5,039 nucleotides of DNA from Pseudobdellovibrionaceae bacterium (GCA_913776405.1 CAJYOV010000343.1:1-5039), one strand, 5' to 3'. Positions 1 to 5,039 are shown, counted from the first letter of the stretch. Program-made: numbers and translations. The notes: a model not told the origin generated them from the letters alone.

Positions 1-90
1 TGAGCGACAAGTGCTCAAACGATGTGAGCGACAAGTGCTCAAACGATGTGAGCGACAAGTGCTCAAACGATGTGAGCGACAAGTGCTCAA
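1..90. repeat. 24-bp tandem repeat array with internal inverted repeat
   Basis: Three identical 24-bp units (1-24, 25-48, 49-72) are followed by an 18-bp partial unit (73-90), all without mismatches. The unit begins TGAGCGACAAGTGCTCA and ends AACGATG. Within it TGAGC and GCTCA form a 5-bp inverted repeat around a 7-base loop, so the transcript would carry a row of small hairpins. The array lies directly 3' of rsmE, and the rsmE TGA stop (87-89) falls inside the last copy. Because the period is a multiple of three, that TGA recurs in the rsmE frame in every unit, so the array cannot extend rsmE. Other frames are open across it (for example Ser-Asp-Lys-Cys-Ser-Asn-Asp-Val on the plus strand), so it could also be the end of a gene entering from the left. 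The left boundary is outside the window. Units abut without spacers, so it is not CRISPR. No function is established. Confidence 0.95.
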
Positions 91-854
91 CGCATCAGAT
101 CAAGGTCATACTTTAGGATGCTGACGAGAGCGACGCAAGCCGTTTCAACTCGTAGCACCTGGCTTCCTAAAGTGACGGACGTCAACCCAACCGACTGGAA
201 TGACTCAACTTCTTTTTCCGAGAAGCCGCCCTCTGAGCCGACAAAGAGCCATGCCTCCTGTAAGCGCCCGTCGGCCTTGGCTGAAACGATGCGACCCACG
301 CCATCCTTGGCGGAAAGGTGTGCATCACCCTCGTATGCAAATAGACCCTTCGCGCCTTCGGTCCGGTTAAATTCCTCTAAGAGCTTCTTAAAATCGACAG
401 GAGCCGCGATTTTCATCAAATCGCCGCGGCCCGATTGCTGAGTGGCCCCTTGAACGATCTTTTCAAAACGAGTGAGTTTTTTGTCCCAAACGTCGGTTTG
501 CGTCCGGATAAAACTAAAATCCGAGAAAAAGGGGTGGATCCGCGTAACGCCAAGTTCGACGGCTTTTTCGATGACCGCTTCAAAGACCGGAAAACGAGGA
601 ATGCTAAGCGCGAGATGCACGTGTGGTTTCGGCAACTCAGGAATCGCGCGCGTTTCCAGAATTCGGGCGGTTGAATCGTGTTTTGTCTCGGAGATGATTT
701 CAACGAGGTGGGCCGCGCCGCCTTCAACGATCACCTCGAACTTCGAGCCGATATGCATGCGGCACACGTCGCGCACGTGATGAAGAACGTCGCCCGAGAT
801 GACAACCTGATCTGAGCCGTAGAGCATGTCCTTCGGAATCCAGTAACGGCGCAT
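87..854 (-). CDS. rsmE: 16S rRNA (uracil(1498)-N(3))-methyltransferase RsmE
   Basis: RsmE is a cytoplasmic SPOUT-fold enzyme that uses S-adenosylmethionine to methylate N3 of U1498 in helix 44 of 16S rRNA, near the decoding centre. The 255-residue product fits the family length. The N-terminal PUA-like part (about 1-70) includes GDVLHHVRDVCRM at 21-33. The SPOUT part contains EKAVELGVTRIHPF (96-109), ATQQSGR (137-143), the SAM-loop sequence GSEGGF (206-211) and the knot segment LGSQVLRVETA (229-239). All are characteristic of RsmE; the common loop form is GPEGG, so Ser replaces Pro here. The ATG at 854 is chosen over the in-frame ATG at 896: AAGGG lies 8 bases upstream of it, the N-terminus MRRYWIP matches the family, and the longer form would overlap prmA by 37 bp. 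Translation is probably coupled to prmA, 5 bp upstream. Confidence 0.96.
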   Translation of the reverse strand: MRRYWIPKDMLYGSDQVVISGDVLHHVRDVCRMHIGSKFEVIVEGGAAHLVEIISETKHDSTARILETRAIPELPKPHVHLALSIPRFPVFEAVIEKAVELGVTRIHPFFSDFSFIRTQTDVWDKKLTRFEKIVQGATQQSGRGDLMKIAAPVDFKKLLEEFNRTEGAKGLFAYEGDAHLSAKDGVGRIVSAKADGRLQEAWLFVGSEGGFSEKEVESFQSVGLTSVTLGSQVLRVETACVALVSILKYDLDLMR

Positions 855-868
855 CGGAATTACCCTTG
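855..868 (-). promoter_or_regulatory. rsmE ribosome-binding site inside the prmA end
   Basis: On the minus strand the last prmA codons and stop read CAAGGGTAA, then TTCCG, then the rsmE ATG. AAGGG is a good Shine-Dalgarno with 8 bases to the ATG, and it decides the rsmE start at 854. It overlaps the prmA stop codon, a layout typical of translational coupling. Confidence 0.75.
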
Positions 869-1798
869 AGCTTTCTCGAGCAAAGCGGCCGACCACTCGC
901 CGTCTGTACGTTTCTCAAGAAGTTTCAAACCCGTTGCGGCCGTGAAGTTCGCGTAGAATTCAGATTCGCGATCCGTGAGGACACCAGACAGAATCATACG
1001 CCCGCCTGGCTTCAATGTGCGGTTTAGCTCGTGTTGAATGATCGTGAGAACACCGTCGATGATGTTTGCAACGACGATGTCGAATTGTTCTTCGATGTCT
1101 TCTACGTTTTTATCGGGAATCTCGATACCGACCGTGTTCGCAGGATCTTTTGCGCGCGCGACGTTCAGCTCTAGATTTTCGCGCGCTGTTCGGCGAGCTT
1201 CCGGATCGTTATCGATGCCGACGACGTGCTGAACACCCAGACGGCGCGCAACGAGAGCCAACACGCCTGTGCCTGTTCCGACATCGAGAAGCGAGCCCGC
1301 AACTTTGCGACCGAGCTCTTCGATAATGAGCCCCGCAGCCAAGCGTGTTGTCTCGTGGGTGCCTGTTCCGAACGCCATGCCGGGCTCAACGTAAAGAATG
1401 TGGTCAGGATTTGAAGGCGCCTCAGCGGGCGGCTTGAGCCAGCTCGGGACGACCCAGAACGGCTTCGCAAACAAAAAGGCTTTAAAGCCCTTCTTCCACT
1501 CTTCGAGCCAGTCACGATTTTCTTCGCTCAAGAGTTCGATGCGGATCTTGGGGTACTCACTCTGAAGTTGCAGCAGAAGGTCTTCGCTTGGCGATGTCTC
1601 AAAGAACACATTCAGATCAAGGACTGGAGTTTCCACGACATCTGGGTCGTAGCGAAGATCCGCCTGAACGAATTTGAGATCTTCTGCGACGCCCGCCGCG
1701 CCCATCGCGAAACAGCTCGTCGAAAAATCGTCTTCGAGCGAGCGGTCGAGGCCCAAAACTTTAAGGCGGAAATATTGAGAAGCTGGCTTTGAGCTCAA
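860..1798 (-). CDS. prmA: Ribosomal protein L11 methyltransferase PrmA
   Basis: PrmA is a cytoplasmic class I SAM-dependent methyltransferase that trimethylates amino groups of ribosomal protein L11. The 312-residue product has the family's two parts. The N-terminal substrate-recognition domain (about 8-95) begins YFRLKVLG. A linker carries WLEEWKKGFKAF (97-108) and FWVVPSW (114-120). The catalytic domain shows VEPGMAFGTGTHETTRL (137-153), SAM motif I LLDVGTGTGVLAL (170-182), the acidic ribose-binding segment VVGIDNDPEA (192-201), VVANII (242-247) and LKPGGRMILSGVL (262-274). The start is TTG at 1798: the in-frame stop lies just upstream, no ATG occurs before residue 32, and the N-terminus then lines up with known PrmA proteins. 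A GGGAG Shine-Dalgarno is well spaced but sits in the 3' arm of a terminator-like hairpin, which may limit expression. Co-transcription with rsmE is likely. Confidence 0.97.
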   Translation of the reverse strand: MSSKPASQYFRLKVLGLDRSLEDDFSTSCFAMGAAGVAEDLKFVQADLRYDPDVVETPVLDLNVFFETSPSEDLLLQLQSEYPKIRIELLSEENRDWLEEWKKGFKAFLFAKPFWVVPSWLKPPAEAPSNPDHILYVEPGMAFGTGTHETTRLAAGLIIEELGRKVAGSLLDVGTGTGVLALVARRLGVQHVVGIDNDPEARRTARENLELNVARAKDPANTVGIEIPDKNVEDIEEQFDIVVANIIDGVLTIIQHELNRTLKPGGRMILSGVLTDRESEFYANFTAATGLKLLEKRTDGEWSAALLEKAQG

Positions 1799-1828
1799 AA
1801 GAAAATCTCCCGGTTTGAGGCCGGGAGA
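1796..1828 (-). terminator. Intrinsic terminator overlapping the prmA start region
   Basis: On the minus strand an 8-bp stem, TCTCCCGG pairing with CCGGGAGA (1821-1828 with 1806-1813), encloses a 7-base loop CCTCAAA. It is followed at once by TTTTCTTTT (1805-1797). A GC-rich stem plus T-tract is the classic form of a Rho-independent terminator, and it lies about 57 bp after the stop of the upstream exported-protein gene. The 3' arm also contains GGGAGA, the only plausible Shine-Dalgarno for prmA, and the T-tract ends in the prmA TTG start codon. The element could therefore end the upstream transcript, reduce prmA translation, or both. On the plus strand it lacks a T-tract. Confidence 0.8.
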
Positions 1829-1861
1829 CTAACAAAATTGCGGGTGCGCGAGAACCGCTTT

Positions 1862-1884
1862 TTCCAAGCGTGCAGAACTTGGAA
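1862..1884. repeat. Hairpin-forming inverted repeat after the exported-protein gene
   Basis: TTCCAAG (1862-1868) and CTTGGAA (1878-1884) form a perfect 7-bp inverted repeat with a 9-base loop, ending two bases beyond the stop codon at 1886-1888. On the minus strand an A-run follows rather than a T-run, so it is not itself a normal terminator. It may stabilise the 3' end of the upstream mRNA, or sit at the 5' side of a prmA leader. Confidence 0.5.
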
Positions 1885-1885
1885 T

Positions 1886-2605
1886 TTAAGCCGACTGAGG
1901 CTGAGCCGCCGCAGTTTTAGTAGGCTGAATTGATGGAGTCACCGGCTGAGCCGTATCTGGAGCGCGTGCTGGCGCCTCAGCCGGAGCTGGAGCTACACTT
2001 GAGGAGTCCGTCGCATTGAGGGCTTGTGCGCCTTGAAGAGCAACCGCTGCTGAGTTCGACTCAAGTTTAACTTCAACGGCTGGCGCAGCCGGCACCGGCA
2101 CAGCGGCCGCTGTCGTCGGTTGTGCTTGTTGCGCCGTCGCACCAAACAAACCACCTGATTTCTTTTTGTCGGATGGGCGCTTCGGTGCAGTCGTTGTCAT
2201 CGAACCGAGATCGACCCGGTCGCCGACCATCACGCCCTCGAACTCAAGCGTTGGTCGCTCGTCATCCGTCAATTCATCTTGTAATCGAGCGACTGTAATC
2301 CCTCGCTCCACATGTAGAACTTGAAGGTGGCCAACAGGAACGTTCAGTGTCGCCTGTTGCTTGTTTTGAATCGGATCGTGGATAGGGAGAGGCCGAACAA
2401 CCGAGATAAAGACGCCCTTTTTTAAGCCTGATTCTGGCCCGGCGTTTATATAGAAGTCTTTGTAAACAGGCTCGTTCGGCTCAAGTGGTAGTGAGCGACG
2501 AACATCGAAGATCATCGGACCACTCGATGCATTTGAGGATGACTGCGCGAACGCCGTGCTTCCCGCCAAAAATGCGAGAGCCGCGAGTGCGAACATACGA
2601 AACAT
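1886..2605 (-). CDS. Exported protein with small beta-type domain and Ala/Pro-rich tail
   Basis: I cannot name this 239-residue protein. Residues 1-20 form a signal peptide with hydrophobic core MFALAALAFLAGS and a probable cut after AFA, so it should be periplasmic or envelope-associated. Residues about 48-133 look like a compact beta domain, with KDFYINAGPESGLKKGVFISVVRP (in two parts, 49-61 and 62-72), VGHLQVLHVERGITVARL (91-108) and VMVGDRVDL (125-133). This spacing of 'G..GL..G', 'G.L.V' and 'GD.V' resembles the C-terminal domain of FlgT and domains linked to LysM proteins, which is inference only. From about 137 a Lys-rich patch (142-149) leads into a low-complexity tail rich in Ala, Pro, Gln and Thr, probably disordered. 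The ATG at 2605 has GAAGGG upstream and begins the signal peptide directly. The in-frame ATG at 2680 has no Shine-Dalgarno and would add a charged 25-residue extension. Confidence 0.8.
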   Translation of the reverse strand: MFRMFALAALAFLAGSTAFAQSSSNASSGPMIFDVRRSLPLEPNEPVYKDFYINAGPESGLKKGVFISVVRPLPIHDPIQNKQQATLNVPVGHLQVLHVERGITVARLQDELTDDERPTLEFEGVMVGDRVDLGSMTTTAPKRPSDKKKSGGLFGATAQQAQPTTAAAVPVPAAPAVEVKLESNSAAVALQGAQALNATDSSSVAPAPAEAPARAPDTAQPVTPSIQPTKTAAAQPQSA

Positions 2606-2618
2606 GGGCAAATCCCTT
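2606..2618 (-). promoter_or_regulatory. Ribosome-binding site fixing the start at 2605
   Basis: The minus strand reads GAAGGGATTTGCCC directly before the ATG, a strong Shine-Dalgarno 8 bases from the start. GAAGGGATTT also precedes the nuclease gene at 4087, so this looks like a favoured initiation signal in this genome. Confidence 0.7.
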
Positions 2619-2694
2619 CGCCAATTTCGAGCATGCCATCCTAGACGCTCTTTAAGGGAACCATACTGGTGTCTCTTCATCGGAGCGTCAGAGT

Positions 2695-2714
2695 CGCGAC
2701 TTGAGACAGTCGCG
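2695..2714. repeat. Perfect 7-bp inverted repeat between the two exported-protein genes
   Basis: CGCGACT (2695-2701) and AGTCGCG (2708-2714) flank a 6-base loop. It lies 35 bp after the stop of the six-cysteine exported protein and about 90 bp before the next gene's start. No T-run follows on either strand, so it is not a standard intrinsic terminator. A TTGACG hexamer reading leftwards overlaps its edge and resembles a -35 box, but I find no matching -10 at normal spacing. It may be an operator or a transcript-stabilising hairpin. The perfect 10-bp palindrome CCAAGCTTGG lies nearby at 2725-2734. Confidence 0.5.
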
Positions 2715-2749
2715 TCAAATTAGGCCAAGCTTGGATCGGATCTAGACTC

Positions 2750-3808
2750 TTACTTCAACTGGCCGTTCGCTGAAACGCGCGCGGTATCGCCGATCACTTC
2801 TGAGCGACCGTTAAACGAATTCGCGAGCGAGCTGAAGGCCTTCCCTTTAAACGTACCGAGGAACAGGCTTTGCGCTGGACCACGACCTTTGGCCGCTAAC
2901 CCTTGAGTTGCGACATAGACCAAAACACGGTCGGCGTATTCAAAGGCGAGAATGTCCGACGATGAATTCACAAACGTGTTGTTGTCGCGAGTTGCACGAC
3001 CTGTCATCAGATACGCAGTCTTTCCGCACATCGTGACCGGTGTGACCTTATAGATCGACGTGTTGTCGAGTTTACCGAAGAACGGAATGCTTACGATTTC
3101 CCGCACGGTGTAGTTCTTGTTGATGGCCATCGGCGCGGCCGTCTTCACTTCCTGAACGGGGCCGCCCACTTTCGAGAGATCCGACGAAGCGGCACACCCC
3201 TGCGCCGTTTCGCAGAAACGCACGTCGAGGGAATCAATCGATTCGAGTTTGTACTTCGAGATGCGGTCGATCACATCTTTCGCCGAGCGGTTCGGAAGAA
3301 CATGCAGCTGATTCACGTCAATGGTGAAGTCTTGGCAATTGCCTGCACCGCAGTCTGCTTGTGGGCTTGCGTTCGAATTCCCTTGGGGGCGCTTCACGAT
3401 CAACGGTAAGTGGCGACGGTCCGCAGCTCCAAGTGTCGCGAGGGCCGTTTGATCAGCACTGCCTTTTGAATCGATGAACGCTCGAACCGCGCGCGAGAAT
3501 TTCGAGAAAGTCGCAGCGAGATACTGATTTTCAGACGAGTTATTCGCGCGGTTTTGCGCGATCTGCATGCCGTTGAGTCCGTTGTAGGCAATTGCGGGTG
3601 CGAGCGGCACCGGACCCTGGTTCTGAGCGACAAGCGCCGTTCTCAACGCGACAAGCGCCGACTCTGTGCAGGCGTCAGCGGCTAAGGCAGCCGTCGGGGC
3701 GTACGCCGCCAGAAAGCCAACCGCGACGATCACTTTAATAGAGGCAATAGAGGCCGCTTTTGGATTCACCGTTTTTACGAGTCTGTTGAATGCCGAGTTA
3801 GCTTGCAC
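2750..3808 (-). CDS. Uncharacterised exported protein with six cysteines
   Basis: I do not recognise this 352-residue protein. A long N-region with Arg9, Lys12, Lys17 and Lys25 leads to the hydrophobic stretch VIVAVGFLAAYAPTAALA, with likely signal peptidase I cleavage near residue 43, before ADAC. No lipobox is seen. The mature part has six cysteines (47, 153, 158, 199, 205, 261); two are in the close pairs CGAGNC and CETAQGC, suggesting disulphide bonds formed in the periplasm. Residues 45-115 look helical and 230-330 look beta-rich (for example SDILAFEYADRVLVYVAT). No transmembrane segment follows the signal. The GTG start at 3808 is set by GGAGG six bases upstream. The gene is transcribed towards the second exported protein, 144 bp downstream, and diverges from the exported nuclease gene. 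Function unknown; a structural envelope or secreted role is only a guess. Confidence 0.82.
   Translation of the reverse strand: MQANSAFNRLVKTVNPKAASIASIKVIVAVGFLAAYAPTAALAADACTESALVALRTALVAQNQGPVPLAPAIAYNGLNGMQIAQNRANNSSENQYLAATFSKFSRAVRAFIDSKGSADQTALATLGAADRRHLPLIVKRPQGNSNASPQADCGAGNCQDFTIDVNQLHVLPNRSAKDVIDRISKYKLESIDSLDVRFCETAQGCAASSDLSKVGGPVQEVKTAAPMAINKNYTVREIVSIPFFGKLDNTSIYKVTPVTMCGKTAYLMTGRATRDNNTFVNSSSDILAFEYADRVLVYVATQGLAAKGRGPAQSLFLGTFKGKAFSSLANSFNGRSEVIGDTARVSANGQLK
3627..3660. repeat. 13-bp direct repeat with 21-bp offset inside a coding region
   Basis: GCGACAAGCGCCG occurs at 3627-3639 and again at 3648-3660, exactly seven codons apart. In the protein on the minus strand this gives the tandem ALVALRT / ALVAQNQ near residues 51-64. 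It looks like a small in-frame duplication just after the signal peptide. Confidence 0.7.
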
Positions 3809-3819
3809 GACTGGCCTCC
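3809..3819 (-). promoter_or_regulatory. Strong ribosome-binding site for the GTG start at 3808
   Basis: On the minus strand CGGAGG is followed by CCAGTC and then GTG. GGAGG with 6-base spacing is close to ideal. It decides the GTG start over the later in-frame GTG codons at residues 14 and 26. Confidence 0.75.
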
Positions 3820-3853
3820 GTTAGTCTTCGCGCGAGAAGAGCCCGTAAGCTCG

Positions 3854-4006
3854 ATGCGCATGGAAAAGCATGGCTTGTGCCAGGATCAGATCGAACGTGG
3901 GCGCATCGACACCGTCACTGCCCTCGGAATGAGCGTGTCTTGTTACGTGTCAGGTAAAGAATTCAAAGCTGCCTGTTTTGATCACAAGTTCACGTCCGCA
4001 GTTTGA
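3854..4006 (+). CDS. Possible 50-residue small ORF in the divergent intergenic region
   Basis: An open frame from ATG 3854 (or 3860) to TGA 4004-4006 encodes a short peptide beginning MRMEKHGLCQDQIERGR and ending DHKFTSAV, with three cysteines. The composition looks protein-like and third positions are about 60% G or C. However, no Shine-Dalgarno precedes either ATG, the upstream TTG at 3803 overlaps the start of the divergent gene, and the stretch must also carry that gene's promoter. I see no signal peptide, membrane segment or known motif. It is listed only as a candidate; chance openness is the likelier explanation. Confidence 0.18.
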   Translation: MRMEKHGLCQDQIERGRIDTVTALGMSVSCYVSGKEFKAACFDHKFTSAV

Positions 4007-4031
4007 AGCCTCATCACGAATCAAGTACTAC
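4003..4031 (+). promoter_or_regulatory. Weak candidate sigma70-type promoter for the nuclease gene
   Basis: TTGAAG (4003-4008, four of six matches to TTGACA) and TACTAC (4026-4031, three of six to TATAAT) are separated by 17 bases. This would start transcription near 4038 and give a leader of about 50 bases containing the inverted repeat at 4043-4060. The -10 match is poor. I could not find a convincing promoter for the divergent gene. Confidence 0.25.
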
Positions 4032-4042
4032 TCTTGAACGTT

Positions 4043-4060
4043 TCTCAAACATTTTTGAGA
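4043..4060. promoter_or_regulatory. Perfect inverted repeat upstream of the nuclease gene, possible operator
   Basis: TCTCAAA (4043-4049) and TTTGAGA (4054-4060) form a perfect 7-bp inverted repeat around CATT, ending 26 bases before the TTG start and 15 before the Shine-Dalgarno. The AT-rich 18-bp dyad between divergent genes suits a dimeric repressor site. As RNA it would be a compact tetraloop hairpin in the leader. No T-run follows, so it is not a terminator. The regulator is unknown. Confidence 0.45.
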
Positions 4061-4074
4061 TCGGCCTCTCTCCG

Positions 4075-4086
4075 AAGGGATTTCGA
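4075..4086 (+). promoter_or_regulatory. Ribosome-binding site fixing the TTG start of the nuclease gene
   Basis: GAAGGG (4074-4079 region) lies 7 bases before TTG 4087. The frame is open back to 3982 without any ATG, so this site and the signal peptide that follows decide the start. Confidence 0.7.
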
Positions 4087-5039
4087 TTGCGTCTGCAGAG
4101 CCTGTTCACGACCCTGTTAGTTGTCGCTTCAACCGCTCTTCCACTGAAAGCTTCGGCACTCAATATGTGTCAGACCGCTTTCGCCAATCGCGATTACTCG
4201 CAATCGGCATCGAGCGAGTCCCTCTTCCGCAAAAAGCCGCGCGTTCCCGTTGTCGCAAACAGCTCAAACGCCAACGCCCAAGTCAAAACTCGCGAGCTTG
4301 AAACGGTCACAAGCTTGAAGATGATGGCTTACAACGTCGAAAACCTCTTCATGCGCTTAGGTAAGTTCGAGCGTATTTCGGATGAAGAATTCAAGCGCAT
4401 CACCGACGCGGAAGTTAAGCCAGAGGCCGAACTCGAAGGCATCGCGACTGCGATCACCGATTCGAACCCTGATTTCATCGTGATGGAAGAGGTCGAAGGT
4501 GTTGAAGCGATTCAACGCTTTTCGGAAGACCACTTAAACAACAAATATAAAGCGATGTTGGTCGAAGGAAACGACGAACGCGGTATTCAAATCGGCTTCT
4601 TAGTGAAGCGCGACTTGCCACTCGATATCACTCTCGAAACTCATAAAGATGCGACCTGGACAGAGAACGGCAAAACAACACGTCTCTTCTCGCGCGATGC
4701 GCCTGCCTTGATCGTTCGCCGCAAAACAGACGGTCCAAACGCACAACCCGTCATGATCTTCATCGGCGTTCATGGAAAGTCACAGCGCGATCGCGGCTCT
4801 GACACGCGCTCGGTGAAGCTCCGCACAGCTCAATATGAAGAAGTGGGCCGCATCGTCGACGGTTACCAATCGAAATTCGGTAAAGACGTGCCGATCATGA
4901 TCGGCGGCGATTTCAACATCGACGTCCGTACCGAGCCGGATGTCGAAGCCGTTCGCGAACGCATGATGGACCCATTCGATATCAAAGGTATCAAAGGCGA
5001 AGCGCGTATGACTCACACGTACCACCCACGCGGCGGTCG
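4087..5039 (+). CDS. Exported endonuclease/exonuclease/phosphatase-family hydrolase (partial, 3' end missing)
   Basis: The first 317 residues are visible and the frame is still open at the window edge. A signal peptide (1-24, core SLFTTLLVVASTALPL, ending ASA) implies export. Cys28 is not in a lipobox. A polar, probably flexible stretch (about 30-75) precedes a DNase I-like metal-dependent phosphoesterase domain. Visible family motifs are MAYNVENLF (80-88, catalytic-site Asn83), FIVMEEVEG (130-138, metal-binding Glu), NDERGIQIGFLVKRD (162-176), IGVHGKSQRDRG (226-237, active-site His229) and IMIGGDFNID (270-279, Asp275 and Asn277). The C-terminal Ser-Asp-His-type motif expected for catalysis lies beyond the window. 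NVENLF plus D.RGI is typical of the branch annotated as secreted nucleases, so extracellular or periplasmic nucleic-acid degradation is likely, but other phosphodiesters cannot be excluded. TTG 4087 is chosen for its Shine-Dalgarno. Confidence 0.9.
   Translation, partial: MRLQSLFTTLLVVASTALPLKASALNMCQTAFANRDYSQSASSESLFRKKPRVPVVANSSNANAQVKTRELETVTSLKMMAYNVENLFMRLGKFERISDEEFKRITDAEVKPEAELEGIATAITDSNPDFIVMEEVEGVEAIQRFSEDHLNNKYKAMLVEGNDERGIQIGFLVKRDLPLDITLETHKDATWTENGKTTRLFSRDAPALIVRRKTDGPNAQPVMIFIGVHGKSQRDRGSDTRSVKLRTAQYEEVGRIVDGYQSKFGKDVPIMIGGDFNIDVRTEPDVEAVRERMMDPFDIKGIKGEARMTHTYHPRGG

Noticed and set aside
1..90. CRISPR array
   Set aside because: The 24-bp units abut with no spacers, so it is a plain tandem repeat; no cas gene is visible.
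118..780. Plus-strand open frames opposite rsmE (118-441, 435-674, 472-780)
   Set aside because: They are antisense to a well-supported gene and resemble no family.
855..896. Longer rsmE start at 896
   Set aside because: It would overlap prmA by 37 bp, adds 14 residues not typical of the family, and the ATG at 854 has a good Shine-Dalgarno.
1038..1792. Plus- and minus-strand open frames inside prmA (for example 1038-1232, 1066-1326, 1171-1515, 1568-1792)
   Set aside because: They are out-of-frame or antisense shadows of prmA, whose motifs span the whole region.
1862..1884. Intrinsic terminator at the 7-bp hairpin
   Set aside because: It is followed by A-rich sequence on the minus strand and by no real T-run on the plus strand; the hairpin at 1806-1828 fits far better.
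2606..2680. Longer start at 2680 for the Ala/Pro-tailed exported protein
   Set aside because: No Shine-Dalgarno is present, and the extra 25 charged residues would bury the signal peptide; 2605 has a strong site.
4110..4175. Lipoprotein signal in the nuclease (Cys28)
   Set aside because: The residues before Cys28 are Leu-Asn-Met, which do not form a lipobox; cleavage after ASA is more likely.
4780..5025. Minus-strand 81-codon frame inside the nuclease gene
   Set aside because: It is antisense to the conserved GVHGKSQ and GDFN motifs; no independent support.

Overview
The window comes from a Gram-negative bacterium with roughly balanced, slightly GC-rich base composition. Three of the five main proteins begin with Sec-type signal peptides ending in Ala-x-Ala, and Shine-Dalgarno sequences (GAAGGG, GGAGG, AAGGG) precede every chosen start. 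Two of the exported proteins belong to no family I can name with confidence. The style recalls Bdellovibrionota or related delta-type lineages, but that is a guess from general appearance and no marker here proves it.

Layout: four genes lie on the minus strand and read right to left. First is an uncharacterised exported protein with six cysteines (3808 to 2750), then a second exported protein with a small beta-type domain and an Ala/Pro-rich tail (2605 to 1886). They are followed by prmA, the ribosomal protein L11 methyltransferase (1798 to 860), and rsmE, the 16S rRNA m3U1498 methyltransferase (854 to 87). A fifth gene, for an exported endonuclease/exonuclease/phosphatase-family hydrolase, starts at 4087 on the plus strand and runs off the right edge. 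The interval 3809-4086 therefore separates a divergent pair and should hold both promoters and any shared operator.

prmA and rsmE form a tight ribosome-modification pair: 5 bp apart, with the rsmE ribosome-binding site inside the end of prmA. Just upstream, a hairpin with a T-rich tail looks like an intrinsic terminator for the exported-protein gene. It also contains the prmA ribosome-binding site, and its T-tract runs directly into the prmA TTG start codon. This is the most unusual regulatory arrangement in the window.

The left edge (1-90) is a tandem array of a 24-bp unit, 3.75 copies visible and possibly continuing beyond the window. Each unit contains a small inverted repeat, and the last unit overlaps the rsmE stop codon. 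I see no tRNA, rRNA, CRISPR array, insertion sequence or phage gene. I did not find a convincing new defence or mobile system. The items that merit a second look are the edge repeat array, the prmA leader hairpin, the inverted repeat in front of the nuclease gene and the two unassigned exported proteins.
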